Source: Rhodobacterales bacterium UBA3089 (GTDB lineage: Bacteria; Pseudomonadota; Alphaproteobacteria; Rhodobacterales; Rhodobacteraceae). From it: a DNA stretch of 14,329 nt. The translations under genes were made by a program, and so were the position numbers. This document shows positions 1-7,084 of the stretch, one piece after another. The DNA lies in the NCBI GenBank assembly GCA_002367255.1, contig DFBD01000281.1, forward strand, positions 1-14,329, given 5' to 3'. Under the pieces are notes generated by a model. That model saw only the letters and a list, made by a program, of their open reading frames with translations. It had not been told where the DNA came from and ran no database searches. How positions within the stretch are numbered: position 1 is the stretch's first letter; the number at the start of each line of letters is the position of its first letter.

Positions 1-962
1 TTTTCCAATTGCTGATTGGTGGTTGCGCCGAAGATAACCGAGGCCATGAAGGGGCGCGTGATGCAGAAGGCCAATGCCATCTGGCTTAGGTCTAAACCGT
101 GCTTGTTTGCCACGGCAAGGTAAGCATCGACCGCAGGGAAGGCGTATTTTGTTAGCCGCCCACCAAGGTTTTCCGAAAACGTTCGGCGGGACCCGGCAGG
201 GGTGACGTCCCCTTGATACTTGCCGGTTAAAATCCCGGCGGCGAGCGGCGAGAAGGCAAGCAAGCCAACATCCTCGTTTATGCTTAGTTCAGCCAAATCA
301 AGATCATAGATGCGGCACAGCAGGCTGTATTCGTTCTGGATGGAGGCCATGCGGGGCAATCCCTCGGCCTCGGCAATTTCAAGGAACTGCGAGACGCCCC
401 AGCAGGATTCATTGGATGTGCCGAAGTGGCGAATTTTGCCCTCGGTCACCAACTCGCCCAAGGTTTGCAGGCATTCGGTCATGTGGTCCCGCGTTTGGTT
501 GCGATCCTGCCCACTTGGGTCAAATGTCCAGTATTTGCGGAAATGATAAGACCCCCGATTGGGCCAATGGAACTGGTAAAGGTCTATGTAATCGGTTTGT
601 AGGCGCTTTAGGCTTCCCTCCACCGCTTCGCGTATTGTGGCGGGGGTTATGTCTGCGCCTTCGCGCCCTTTAACGGCGTTGCTGCCGCCGCCAACAACCT
701 TGGTGGCAAAGATAACGTCATCGCGTCGCCCTGTCTTGGCGATCCAGCTGCCGATGATTTCTTCGGTTCGGCCCTGTGTTTCCAGACCAAGCGGGGTGGT
801 CGGGTACATCTCGGCGGTGTCAATGAAGTTCACACCGTGATCAAGCGCGATGTCGATCTGTCCGTGGCCCTCGGCCTCTGAATTCTGGGTGCCCCATGTC
901 ATTGATCCGAGGCACAGCGTGCTGACCTCCACGTCCGTGCGGCCTAGTTTTTTGTATTGCAT
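1..962 (-). CDS. Tas-like NADP(H)-dependent aldo-keto reductase, partial (3' end outside window)
   Basis: This is a cytosolic (alpha/beta)8-barrel oxidoreductase that would reduce aldehydes or ketones with NADPH; the physiological substrate is unknown. The 320 codons present start MQYKKLGRTDVEVS and carry the family tetrad: Asp48 and Tyr53 (FIDTAEMYP), Lys88 (FATKVV) and His132 (LYQFHWP). GTSNES (about 181-186) and FSPLAAGILTGKY (237-249) are typical cofactor-side segments. Extra sequence around 91-106 and 135-158 resembles E. coli Tas (about 346 residues), so some 25-30 C-terminal residues should lie beyond base 1. The ATG (960-962 complement) has an AGGA ribosome site at 969-972. The gene is divergent from the S49 peptidase gene across 141 bases. 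Subfamily assignment rests on recognition of Tas-like segments; the AKR superfamily itself is secure. Confidence 0.93.
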   Translation of the reverse strand, partial: MQYKKLGRTDVEVSTLCLGSMTWGTQNSEAEGHGQIDIALDHGVNFIDTAEMYPTTPLGLETQGRTEEIIGSWIAKTGRRDDVIFATKVVGGGSNAVKGREGADITPATIREAVEGSLKRLQTDYIDLYQFHWPNRGSYHFRKYWTFDPSGQDRNQTRDHMTECLQTLGELVTEGKIRHFGTSNESCWGVSQFLEIAEAEGLPRMASIQNEYSLLCRIYDLDLAELSINEDVGLLAFSPLAAGILTGKYQGDVTPAGSRRTFSENLGGRLTKYAFPAVDAYLAVANKHGLDLSQMALAFCITRPFMASVIFGATTNQQLE

Positions 963-985
963 GGTTTTTCCTGTTTTTTGCATCA

Positions 986-1016
986 TAAATACTGCAAGGA
1001 AAGCGGGGATCGTCAA
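986..1016 (-). promoter_or_regulatory. possible promoter of the aldo-keto reductase gene
   Basis: Read on the minus strand, TTGACG (1011-1016) is followed after 19 bases by TATTTA (986-991), about 24 bases before the ATG. The -35 element is good for an alphaproteobacterial housekeeping promoter, but the spacing is longer than the usual 17 and the -10 is weak. It sits in the divergent gap 963-1103. I could not pick out an equally good promoter for the plus-strand peptidase gene. Tentative. Confidence 0.25.
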
Positions 1017-1103
1017 GCGAAATACTGGTATAAAGGACACGTTGCGTCAAAAGCTGCATGGTTTGGGTTGTGTCGGAGGGCTTGGCTGCATACATCTGCC
1101 CGT

Positions 1104-1898
1104 ATGAAAAAGATTATCAAACGCTTTAAGCCCAAATCAACTGTTCCTGTAATTCGCCTGAATGGCGTTATCGGGGGCGGTAGCCGTCTCGGTGGTCCGG
1201 GCTTGAATGATGCCGCACTTGCGCCCGTGATTGAACGTGTTTTTTCCAAGGGAAAGCCAAAGGCTGTGGCTCTGGTGATCAATTCGCCCGGTGGGTCGCC
1301 TGTACAATCAGCCTTGATTGCAGCGCGTATTCGGCGGCTGGCGGACGAGAAAGAGATCAAAGTTTATGCGTTTTGCGAGGATGTTGCCGCGTCTGGCGGA
1401 TACTGGCTGGCGACATGCGCGGACGAAATTTACGTCGATGGAAGCTCCATCATCGGATCGATCGGTGTGATTTCGGCATCCTTCGGGTTCAGTGAGCTGA
1501 TCGAGCGTCAAGGCGTGGAGCGGCGGGTTTATACCGCTGGTGAAGACAAATCGATGCTGGACCCGTTTCGCCCTGCTAAGGATGACGATATCGAGCGGGT
1601 GAAGGGGCTTCAGAGGGTGATCCACGATAACTTCATCGCGCAGGTGACCTCGCGTCGTGGTGCGCGGATAACGGGTAAGGATCTGTTCACCGGTGATATC
1701 TGGGTCGGATCGCAAGCTGTTGAAAACGGATTGGTTGACGGGATCGCCCATCTGGTTCCCAGGATGAAAGAGCTGTTCGGAGATGAGGTTCGCCTGCCTG
1801 TGCATGGACCAAAACGCTCGTTACTAAGCAAATTCGGGGCTGCGAATGTGATTTCCGATGTGGAGGATCGCTTGAACTGGTCCCGCTTCGGATTGTAA
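1104..1898 (+). CDS. S49 family serine peptidase (short SppA/SohB-like)
   Basis: This is a ClpP-fold Ser/Lys peptidase of 264 residues. Members of the family degrade cleaved signal peptides or misfolded membrane proteins. The nucleophile is Ser97 in EDVAASGGYW and the general base is probably Lys149 in AGEDKSMLDPF. Their 52-residue separation equals that of Ser147 and Lys199 in Bacillus subtilis SppA. VINSPGGSP (58-66) is the oxyanion-side strand and SIIGSIGVI (115-123) the following conserved strand. Unlike most SppA proteins it has no hydrophobic N-terminal anchor: the N-terminus is the basic MKKIIKRFKPKST, so it is probably cytosolic or peripheral. The frame is open further upstream to 957, but those codons run through the divergent promoter gap and do not resemble the family. 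No convincing Shine-Dalgarno precedes 1104. A small membrane protein gene follows 9 bases downstream. Confidence 0.92.
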   Translation: MKKIIKRFKPKSTVPVIRLNGVIGGGSRLGGPGLNDAALAPVIERVFSKGKPKAVALVINSPGGSPVQSALIAARIRRLADEKEIKVYAFCEDVAASGGYWLATCADEIYVDGSSIIGSIGVISASFGFSELIERQGVERRVYTAGEDKSMLDPFRPAKDDDIERVKGLQRVIHDNFIAQVTSRRGARITGKDLFTGDIWVGSQAVENGLVDGIAHLVPRMKELFGDEVRLPVHGPKRSLLSKFGAANVISDVEDRLNWSRFGL

Positions 1899-1907
1899 GA
1901 CACAATC

Positions 1908-2084
1908 ATGGTCAAAGCGGTTTCTATATTCTTGATTGTAATTCTGGTGCTCGGCATGTTCGGGAAGCTCCGGATATTGAAAATCCGTAAACCACGCGAC
2001 CTGCCGCGTGCGAAAAAGTGCAAAACCTGTGGCAATTATTTGATTGGCATCGATCCGTGTAAATGCGAGAAACGCGCTAAATAA
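1908..2084 (+). CDS. 58-residue membrane-anchored Cys4 (zinc-ribbon-like) protein
   Basis: I do not recognise a named family. The 58 residues form one hydrophobic helix (about 4-18, AVSIFLIVILVLGMF), a basic linker rich in Lys and Arg (20-37), and a tail with CKTC (Cys38, Cys41) and CKC (Cys51, Cys53). Four cysteines in two close pairs suggest a small metal-binding knuckle, here on the basic, probably cytoplasmic, side of the membrane. The ATG lies 9 bases after the peptidase stop and the stop is 29 bases before the antiporter ATG, so it is probably co-transcribed with both. The hydrophobic-then-Cys layout and the tight gene spacing argue that it is real despite its length. Function unknown; zinc binding is inference. 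Confidence 0.72.
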   Translation: MVKAVSIFLIVILVLGMFGKLRILKIRKPRDLPRAKKCKTCGNYLIGIDPCKCEKRAK

Positions 2085-2113
2085 GTGCCGCCTGAAGGGA
2101 CAGCAATAATTAC

Positions 2114-3073
2114 ATGGATATGCTATTAGTTCTTGCTGGTCTTGTGATCCTGCTTGTTGCAGGGGATTTTTTGGTAAAGGGCGCGGTTTCGCTTAGTCTG
2201 CGCCTTGGAATTCCCGCCCTGATCGTCAGCTTTACTATTGTCGGGTTTGGAACGTCCGCGCCGGAATTGTTGATCGCAGTTCAATCTGCGCTGGAGGGGG
2301 CACCGGGAATTGCGCTGGGAAACGTGGTTGGCTCAAACATTGCTAACGTATTGTTAGTACTTGGTGTTCCAGCTTTATTTTTCACGCTTGATACCCGTCG
2401 GTGCGATACAAAACGCACATACATCCAAATGCTCGCAGCATCGCTGGTATTCATCGCGTTGTGCTTCTTAGGGCCATTATATATTTGGCACGGAGTCGTT
2501 TTACTGGCGTTGCTGGCCGCGATGCTTGGTGATGCGTTCCATTCCGCGCGCAAAGCTCGACGGTTAGTGAATATCGATAATGTGACGTCCGAAGAGCTGT
2601 CGGAACTGGAAGATGCGGACCCGAATATGGCGATCTGGATGGTTGCTGCCTATATGATTGCTGGCATCATTGGCCTGCCTTTCGGAGCTAGTATTCTGGT
2701 TGAAGGCGCACTGGGTATAGCCCAAGATAAAGGCGTTTCCGAAGAGGTCGTTGGATTGACAATCGTTGCGATTGGTACTTCGTTGCCAGAACTGGCGACG
2801 ACCGTCGTTGCAGCGTTACGCCGCCAGGCAGATGTGGCGCTGGGGAATGTGATCGGATCCAACATGTTCAATTTGCTGGCCATCATGGGGGTCGCCAGCT
2901 TCTTCGGGCCACTGGAAGTTGCCCCACGGTTCCTGAACGCTGATCTCTGGATCATGTTGGCATCGTCGCTGGCGCTCGCCTTATTCGTGTTTTTCCGACT
3001 GCAACTTTCCCGCATGTGGGGATTTACATTTTTAACCGCATATGTGGTATATATAATCGCAATGCTACATTAA
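2114..3073 (+). CDS. Calcium/sodium antiporter (CaCA family, YrbG-like)
   Basis: This is an inner-membrane cation/Ca2+ exchanger of 319 residues, the usual size for bacterial YrbG-type members. It shows the two inverted alpha repeats that build the ion sites: GFGTSAPEL (44-52) with GNVVGSNIANV (69-79), and AIGTSLPEL (219-227) with GNVIGSNMFN (244-253). The acidic residues Glu51 and Glu225 within them are the expected cation ligands. About ten hydrophobic segments are split by a charged cytoplasmic loop (about 142-170, RKARR to ELEDADP). ATG at 2114 begins just before the first helix; AAGGGA at 2095-2100 is rather distant. The SDR gene starts 12 bases after the stop, implying one transcript. 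The transported ion pair is assigned from the family, not demonstrated here. Confidence 0.93.
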   Translation: MDMLLVLAGLVILLVAGDFLVKGAVSLSLRLGIPALIVSFTIVGFGTSAPELLIAVQSALEGAPGIALGNVVGSNIANVLLVLGVPALFFTLDTRRCDTKRTYIQMLAASLVFIALCFLGPLYIWHGVVLLALLAAMLGDAFHSARKARRLVNIDNVTSEELSELEDADPNMAIWMVAAYMIAGIIGLPFGASILVEGALGIAQDKGVSEEVVGLTIVAIGTSLPELATTVVAALRRQADVALGNVIGSNMFNLLAIMGVASFFGPLEVAPRFLNADLWIMLASSLALALFVFFRLQLSRMWGFTFLTAYVVYIIAMLH

Positions 3074-3085
3074 CCGGAGGATACC

Positions 3086-3862
3086 ATGGCAGCGTTAATT
3101 ACCGGAGGCGCGAAACGTTTAGGGCGGGCCATGGCGTTACATCTGGCATCCAAAGGTCATGATGTCGTGATCCACTATTCCAGCAGTGCTGATGATGCAG
3201 CGGAGACAGCCGAGGCCGCCCGCGCGTTTGGCGTTAAGGCTGTGATCGTACATGCGGATTTGCTGAATACCGAGGATACTTCGACATTGGTCGCGCGCGC
3301 TATTGAGGCGATCGGGGCACCTCTTGATGTGTTGATCAACAACGCTTCGATTTTCGAGTACGACAACTTGGAAACCGCAAGTTTTGAGAGTTGGGATCGG
3401 CATGTTAACTCTAACCTGCGCGCACCGGTGTTCCTGACACAGGCATTCGCTAAGCAGGTTCCAAAGGCTGCAATAGATGAAAATGGCGAACCTGTGGCCA
3501 CCGCCTGCGTTGTTAACATGGTTGATATGCGTGTGCGCAAACTTACACCGGAGTTCGCGACTTATACATTGGCGAAAGCGGGGCTTTGGGCGTTTACGCA
3601 AACTGCGGCACAGTTCTTGGCCCCGCACGTCCGCGTTAACGCAATCGGACCCGGGCCAACAATGCAAGGCGCGCGCCAGTCCGCCGATCACTTTGCCAAA
3701 CAAAGATCTGCAACAATATTGGAGCGGGGCTCTGATCCGATTGAGATATGCAAAGCATTGGACTTTATTCTGGAAATTGACGGAATGACGGGACAATTGA
3801 TTTGTCTGGATGGGGGGCAACATTTAGCTTGGGAAACCCCGGATGTTCTTGGGGTTGAATAA
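3086..3862 (+). CDS. SDR oxidoreductase, pteridine reductase (PTR1/FolM)-like
   Basis: This is a Rossmann-fold NADP(H) reductase of 258 residues. The cofactor loop TGGAKRLG (6-13) has the Arg of the TGxxxRxG form used by pteridine reductases. NNAS (85-88) follows. The catalytic residues are Asp147, Tyr160 and Lys164: the Ser of ordinary SDRs is replaced by Asp in NMVDMRV, with exactly the 13- and 4-residue spacing of Asp181, Tyr194 and Lys198 in Leishmania PTR1. VNAIGPGPT (184-192) and GQLICLDGGQHLAW (236-249) complete the fold. A role reducing dihydrobiopterin, dihydromonapterin or dihydrofolate is therefore plausible, but the substrate is inferred. GGAGGA at 3076-3081 fixes the ATG. It is probably co-transcribed with the antiporter 12 bases upstream. 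No folate gene adjoins it here. Confidence 0.88.
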   Translation: MAALITGGAKRLGRAMALHLASKGHDVVIHYSSSADDAAETAEAARAFGVKAVIVHADLLNTEDTSTLVARAIEAIGAPLDVLINNASIFEYDNLETASFESWDRHVNSNLRAPVFLTQAFAKQVPKAAIDENGEPVATACVVNMVDMRVRKLTPEFATYTLAKAGLWAFTQTAAQFLAPHVRVNAIGPGPTMQGARQSADHFAKQRSATILERGSDPIEICKALDFILEIDGMTGQLICLDGGQHLAWETPDVLGVE

Positions 3863-4194
3863 AAGCGTTAACCTTTTCAGTAAGGTAAAATAATAACTCG
3901 ATGCTTCAAATAAAAAAACTTTTCCACTTGACCGCGATCTTTGGCAATTTTGAGACGATTCTGTTTATGTATCTTGGAAATTTCCGGGTGAATAAAATTA
4001 AACCTTTAATAACAATGGTTTAATTGACTGCCTAATTTTTAACCAAAGGGCAACTTTTTCAAGTATTGCTGGATGTTTCGATAAAATCAGAATCTTACCA
4101 ACAGACTTATCCACAGGAACGGTGGACATGTTTTTACTTGAAATATACTTGTGATGTATGCAGCAAGCCAAAGATTCTATTTCAAACGGAGCAC
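3863..4194. other. AT-rich gene-free interval before uvrC
   Basis: These 332 bases hold no convincing gene and are much richer in A and T than their surroundings. They contain one perfect DnaA box (4107-4115), a poorer box-like TTTTCCACT at 3920-3928, and three GANTC sites (3957-3961, 4090-4094, 4173-4177), the recognition sequence of the alphaproteobacterial CcrM methylase. TTAACC occurs twice (in AGCGTTAACC and TTTTTAACCA), resembling CtrA half-sites, but I found no full TTAA-N7-TTAA site. The uvrC frame stays open back to 4066, but that stretch has no family resemblance. The interval presumably carries the uvrC promoter, though I could not identify a clear -35/-10 pair. Confidence 0.6.
4107..4115 (+). 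promoter_or_regulatory. perfect DnaA box (TTATCCACA)
   Basis: The nonamer TTATCCACA is identical to the strongest E. coli DnaA box consensus and lies in the AT-rich gap 80 bases before the uvrC ATG. By simple counting, about 0.0025 such matches are expected on both strands of the 332-base gap at even base composition. I noticed no second perfect copy in the window. A lone box fits DnaA-dependent control of uvrC better than an origin, which normally has several boxes. Binding is inferred. Confidence 0.5.
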
Positions 4195-6111
4195 ATGGTT
4201 TCATTGGATGAAAAACATCAAAATTCCGGGTTTGAGGAGGAAGGTGTCGCGCTTGCGAATGATGCCGCTGAAACTGGTTTCAGAGTTGTCCAGAAGTATC
4301 TGAAAACTTTGGACAACAGCCCGGGTGTTTACCGGATGCTCGACACAAACGGCGAGGTTTTGTACGTTGGCAAAGCGCGAAACCTGAAGAAACGCGTGTC
4401 AAATTACGCGCGGTTGACTGGGCATACTGCGCGAATCGGACGGATGATCTCTGGCACAGCGCAAATGATGTTTTTGACCACGGAAACCGAAACCGAAGCG
4501 CTTTTGCTTGAGCAGAATTTAATTAAGCAGCTTAAACCGCGTTACAATGTTCTGCTGCGCGATGACAAAAGCTTTCCGAACATTCTGGTGACGACAGATC
4601 ACGACTTCCCGCAAGCCGTAAAGCATCGCGGATCGAAAAAGGGCAAGGGGATGTACTTCGGGCCATTTGCTTCGGCTGGGTCGGTGAACCAAACACTACA
4701 TCATTTGCAGAAGGTATTTTTGCTTAGGAATTGCTCGGACGCGATATTTTCAGCGCGAACCCGGCCATGCTTGCAGTACCAAATCAAGCGGTGCTCTGCG
4801 CCTTGTGTCGGGCGGGTCAGTCAGGAAGAATATAATCAGACCGTTCAGGACGCGATCCGGTTTCTATCGGGAAAATCGACAGCAATTCAGGAGAGCCTCG
4901 CCAAGCAAATGGCAACGGCCAGCGAAGCGATGGAGTACGAGAAGGCAGGGTCTTTGCGTGACCGGATCAGCGCGTTAACGGCGGTGCAATCTTCGCAGGG
5001 AATCAATCCGCAAGGCGTGACCGAGGCTGATGTTATCAGCCTGCATCAAGACGGTGGGCAGGCTTGCGTGCAGGTATTTTTCATCCGTGCGAACCAGAAC
5101 TGGGGGAACCGCGCATATTACCCAAGGACTGGTGCGGGTGCAGAGCCAGCAGAGATTCTTGAGGCGTTCATCGGACAGTTTTACGGCAACAAGACGCCAC
5201 CGCGATTGTTGCTGTTAAGTCATGAGGTCGAGAATGCCGACTTGCTGGAGGATGCGTTGAGCACGCAGCTTGGTCGCAAGGTGGAGCTGTTGGTGCCGCT
5301 ACGGGGGGAAAAGCGCAACCTCGTCGAGGGGGCGGAGCGCAACGCACGTGAAGCTTTGGCGCGAAAGATGTCGGAAACAGCAACGCAAACCAAACTATTG
5401 ACGGGGCTGGCGGTGGCATTCGGGCTGGATAAACCGCCGGAGCGGATCGAGATTTACGACAACAGTCATATTTCAGGGACGAACGCGGTTGGTGGCATGG
5501 TTGTCGCAGGGCCGGAGGGATGGATGAAGTCCAGCTATCGCAAGTTCAACATCAAAAACCCGGACCTGTCCCCCGGAGACGATTTTGGCATGATGCGCGA
5601 GGTTTTGGACCGACGTTTCAAGCGCTTGATAAAGGAAGATCCTGATAAAAAATCCGACTTGTGGCCCGATTTGTTGCTGATTGACGGCGGAGCGGGGCAG
5701 GTTTCGGCTACGGTTTCGGCACTGGATGCGCTTGGGGTCGAAGGCGTGGCGATTGTCGGTGTCGCCAAGGGCGAGGACCGCGATGCGGGCAAGGAAGAGT
5801 TCCACAAACCCGGCCAACGCCCCTTTGCTTTGCCCCACCGCGACCCTGTGCTGTATTTCGTGCAACGCATGCGAGACGAAGCGCACCGTTTCGCCATTGG
5901 CGCGCACCGGACTCGGCGGGCGAAGGCCGTGGGCGCAACACCGCTTGATGATGTGCCCGGTGTTGGTGCGACGCGTAAGCGGGCTTTGCTGGCGCATTTC
6001 GGCTCGGCCAAGGCGGCCGCGCGTGCCGGTTTGGCAGATTTGAAGGCCGTTGACGGGATTTCCGACGCATTGGCGGAAAGCATCTATGGCTTCTTTCATA
6101 GCGGTGATTAA
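4195..6111 (+). CDS. uvrC: UvrABC excinuclease subunit C
   Basis: UvrC makes both incisions flanking a lesion during nucleotide excision repair, after UvrA and UvrB have located it. The 638 residues follow the standard order: GIY-YIG nuclease (about 40-120, GVY at 44-46 and YVGKARNLKKRV at 57-68), a cysteine cluster (Cys180, Cys192, Cys200, Cys204), the UVR helix pair that binds UvrB (about 232-266), the RNase H-like nuclease with probable metal ligands Asp422 (YDNSH), Asp497 (LLIDGGAGQ) and His564 (RDEAHRFA), and C-terminal helix-hairpin-helix motifs (585-632). I chose ATG 4195 because upstream in-frame codons from 4066 are unlike UvrC and cross the AT-rich gap; GGAG at 4188-4191 is only 3 bases from this ATG, unusually close. 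pgsA follows 34 bases downstream. Confidence 0.97.
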   Translation: MVSLDEKHQNSGFEEEGVALANDAAETGFRVVQKYLKTLDNSPGVYRMLDTNGEVLYVGKARNLKKRVSNYARLTGHTARIGRMISGTAQMMFLTTETETEALLLEQNLIKQLKPRYNVLLRDDKSFPNILVTTDHDFPQAVKHRGSKKGKGMYFGPFASAGSVNQTLHHLQKVFLLRNCSDAIFSARTRPCLQYQIKRCSAPCVGRVSQEEYNQTVQDAIRFLSGKSTAIQESLAKQMATASEAMEYEKAGSLRDRISALTAVQSSQGINPQGVTEADVISLHQDGGQACVQVFFIRANQNWGNRAYYPRTGAGAEPAEILEAFIGQFYGNKTPPRLLLLSHEVENADLLEDALSTQLGRKVELLVPLRGEKRNLVEGAERNAREALARKMSETATQTKLLTGLAVAFGLDKPPERIEIYDNSHISGTNAVGGMVVAGPEGWMKSSYRKFNIKNPDLSPGDDFGMMREVLDRRFKRLIKEDPDKKSDLWPDLLLIDGGAGQVSATVSALDALGVEGVAIVGVAKGEDRDAGKEEFHKPGQRPFALPHRDPVLYFVQRMRDEAHRFAIGAHRTRRAKAVGATPLDDVPGVGATRKRALLAHFGSAKAAARAGLADLKAVDGISDALAESIYGFFHSGD

Positions 6112-6145
6112 TCCGTTAAGCATACCTAAACGAATAGGAGATATC

Positions 6146-6838
6146 ATGCGCTGGAACATACCAAATATCCTGACAGTCATGCGGTTGCTGGCGGCGCCTG
6201 GCGTGCCGCTGGCCTATGTGCTGTTCCCAAGCCCGACGGCGGACTGGATCGCGTTGATTTTGTTTGTCGGGGCGTCGCTGACAGATTTCCTCGATGGATA
6301 TCTGGCGCGCAAATGGAACCAGACGAGCAATTTTGGCCGCATGTTGGATCCGATTGCCGACAAGGTGATGGTAATAATCGCATTGGTGGTGATTGTATCG
6401 CTATCGTCAGGCAATTTGCTGGTCGTATGGCAATGGCAGGATTTCCTTATCCTGATTGCTGTCGTCGCTATTCTTTTCCGCGAGATTTTTGTGTCCGGCC
6501 TAAGGGAATTCCTTGGTGTAAATGCATCGACGCTTCAGGTTACGAAACTGGCCAAGTGGAAGACTACGGCGCAAATGGTAGCCGTAGCGGCACTGTTGTT
6601 GGGGCATATGCTGCAATTCTACGTCGCTGGGGCGATGTTTGGAATGGAGAGTAATTATGCGTGGGCTGTGATTGATGGCGATATCAAAGAGGACAGCAAT
6701 TTGTGGCTATTATTCCAGTCGTTCAAAGTTGCAACGTATGCGGGGCTCGGGCTTCTGGTTTTGGCTGCGCTGTTGACTGTGGTCACTGGTGTTGATTATT
6801 TCCGCAAGGCACTACCTTTCCTGAAGGAGGAAACCTGA
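6146..6838 (+). CDS. pgsA: CDP-diacylglycerol-glycerol-3-phosphate 3-phosphatidyltransferase
   Basis: PgsA joins CDP-diacylglycerol and sn-glycerol 3-phosphate to make phosphatidylglycerol phosphate, the committed step to acidic phospholipids, in the inner membrane. The CDP-alcohol phosphotransferase signature is complete: Asp47 and Asp50, Gly51, Ala54-Arg55, eight residues, Gly64, then Asp68 and Asp72 (DFLDGYLAR and GRMLDPIAD). NIPNILTVMRL (4-14) is the typical PgsA N-terminus. About six hydrophobic segments fit; 230 residues is slightly longer than E. coli PgsA, with an extra polar stretch near 165-187. TAGGAG at 6135-6140 lies 5 bases before ATG 6146, which decides the start against the in-frame ATG at 6050 inside uvrC. 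The stop overlaps the moaD start by one base. Confidence 0.96.
   Translation: MRWNIPNILTVMRLLAAPGVPLAYVLFPSPTADWIALILFVGASLTDFLDGYLARKWNQTSNFGRMLDPIADKVMVIIALVVIVSLSSGNLLVVWQWQDFLILIAVVAILFREIFVSGLREFLGVNASTLQVTKLAKWKTTAQMVAVAALLLGHMLQFYVAGAMFGMESNYAWAVIDGDIKEDSNLWLLFQSFKVATYAGLGLLVLAALLTVVTGVDYFRKALPFLKEET
6824..6830 (+). promoter_or_regulatory. strong ribosome binding site for moaD inside pgsA
   Basis: AAGGAGG, a near-perfect anti-16S sequence, lies in the last codons of pgsA, 7 bases before the moaD ATG at 6838. It fixes the moaD start and, with the TGATG overlap of stop and start, implies translational coupling of pgsA and moaD. Confidence 0.75.
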
Positions 6839-7083
6839 TGCAGGTTTTATATTTCGCGTGGGTGCGTGAACGCATTGGCGTGCCGCGTGAAGATGTTGAA
6901 ACATCTGCTGAAACCGTGGCGGATTTGGTGAACGAGTTACGTGGACGCGAGGAACGTTATGATCTGGCTTTTTCGGATATGAGCGCCATTCGCGTAGCTT
7001 TGGATCAGGAACTTTCAGATTTGCACACATCACTTGCAGGCGTGCGCGAAGTGGCGTTTTTTCCGCCGATGACGGGTGGTTAA
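6838..7083 (+). CDS. moaD: Molybdopterin synthase sulfur carrier subunit
   Basis: MoaD is the small ubiquitin-fold subunit of molybdopterin synthase. Its C-terminal glycine is adenylated and thiocarboxylated, then supplies sulfur for converting precursor Z (cPMP) to molybdopterin. The 81-residue protein starts MQVLYFAWVRERIG, typical of the family's first strand, and ends FFPPMTGG with the required terminal Gly-Gly. Size matches E. coli MoaD (81). Its ATG overlaps the pgsA TGA by one base, and moaE begins one base after its TAA, so the two synthase subunits are made together. No other molybdenum cofactor gene is present in the window. Confidence 0.96.
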   Translation: MQVLYFAWVRERIGVPREDVETSAETVADLVNELRGREERYDLAFSDMSAIRVALDQELSDLHTSLAGVREVAFFPPMTGG

Positions 7084-7084
7084 G

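Noticed and set aside
1021..1040. TATAAA at 1029-1034 as the -10 of a peptidase promoter
   Set aside because: No acceptable -35 element lies 16-18 bases upstream.
957..1103. Upstream in-frame extension of the S49 peptidase from ATG 957
   Set aside because: It overlaps the divergent reductase start and the intergenic region, and the encoded residues lack family resemblance or a transmembrane segment.
3137..3823. 228-codon frame antisense to the SDR gene
   Set aside because: Shadow of a strongly supported gene; Cys- and Arg-rich low-complexity product, no recognisable domain, no ribosome site.
3868..3890. Hairpin ACCTT/AAGGT after the SDR gene as a terminator
   Set aside because: Only a 5-bp AT-rich stem with a mismatch outside it and no following T-run.
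4066..4194. In-frame N-terminal extension of uvrC containing a CDVC motif
   Set aside because: It crosses the AT-rich gap and the DnaA box, has no ribosome site, and resembles no UvrC; starting at 4195 already gives a full-length 638-residue protein.
3863..4194. Chromosomal replication origin
   Set aside because: Only one perfect DnaA box and one poor one, no clear unwinding element with ordered boxes, and no dnaA, hemE or parAB nearby. Kept only as a DnaA-box finding.
5473..6180. 235-codon frame antisense to uvrC and running past the pgsA start
   Set aside because: Shadow frame caused by codon bias of uvrC; product has no recognisable domain and would span the pgsA ribosome site.
7076..7084. 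GTG 7076 as the moaE start
   Set aside because: It would overlap moaD and add three non-conserved residues; ATG 7085 gives the family length.
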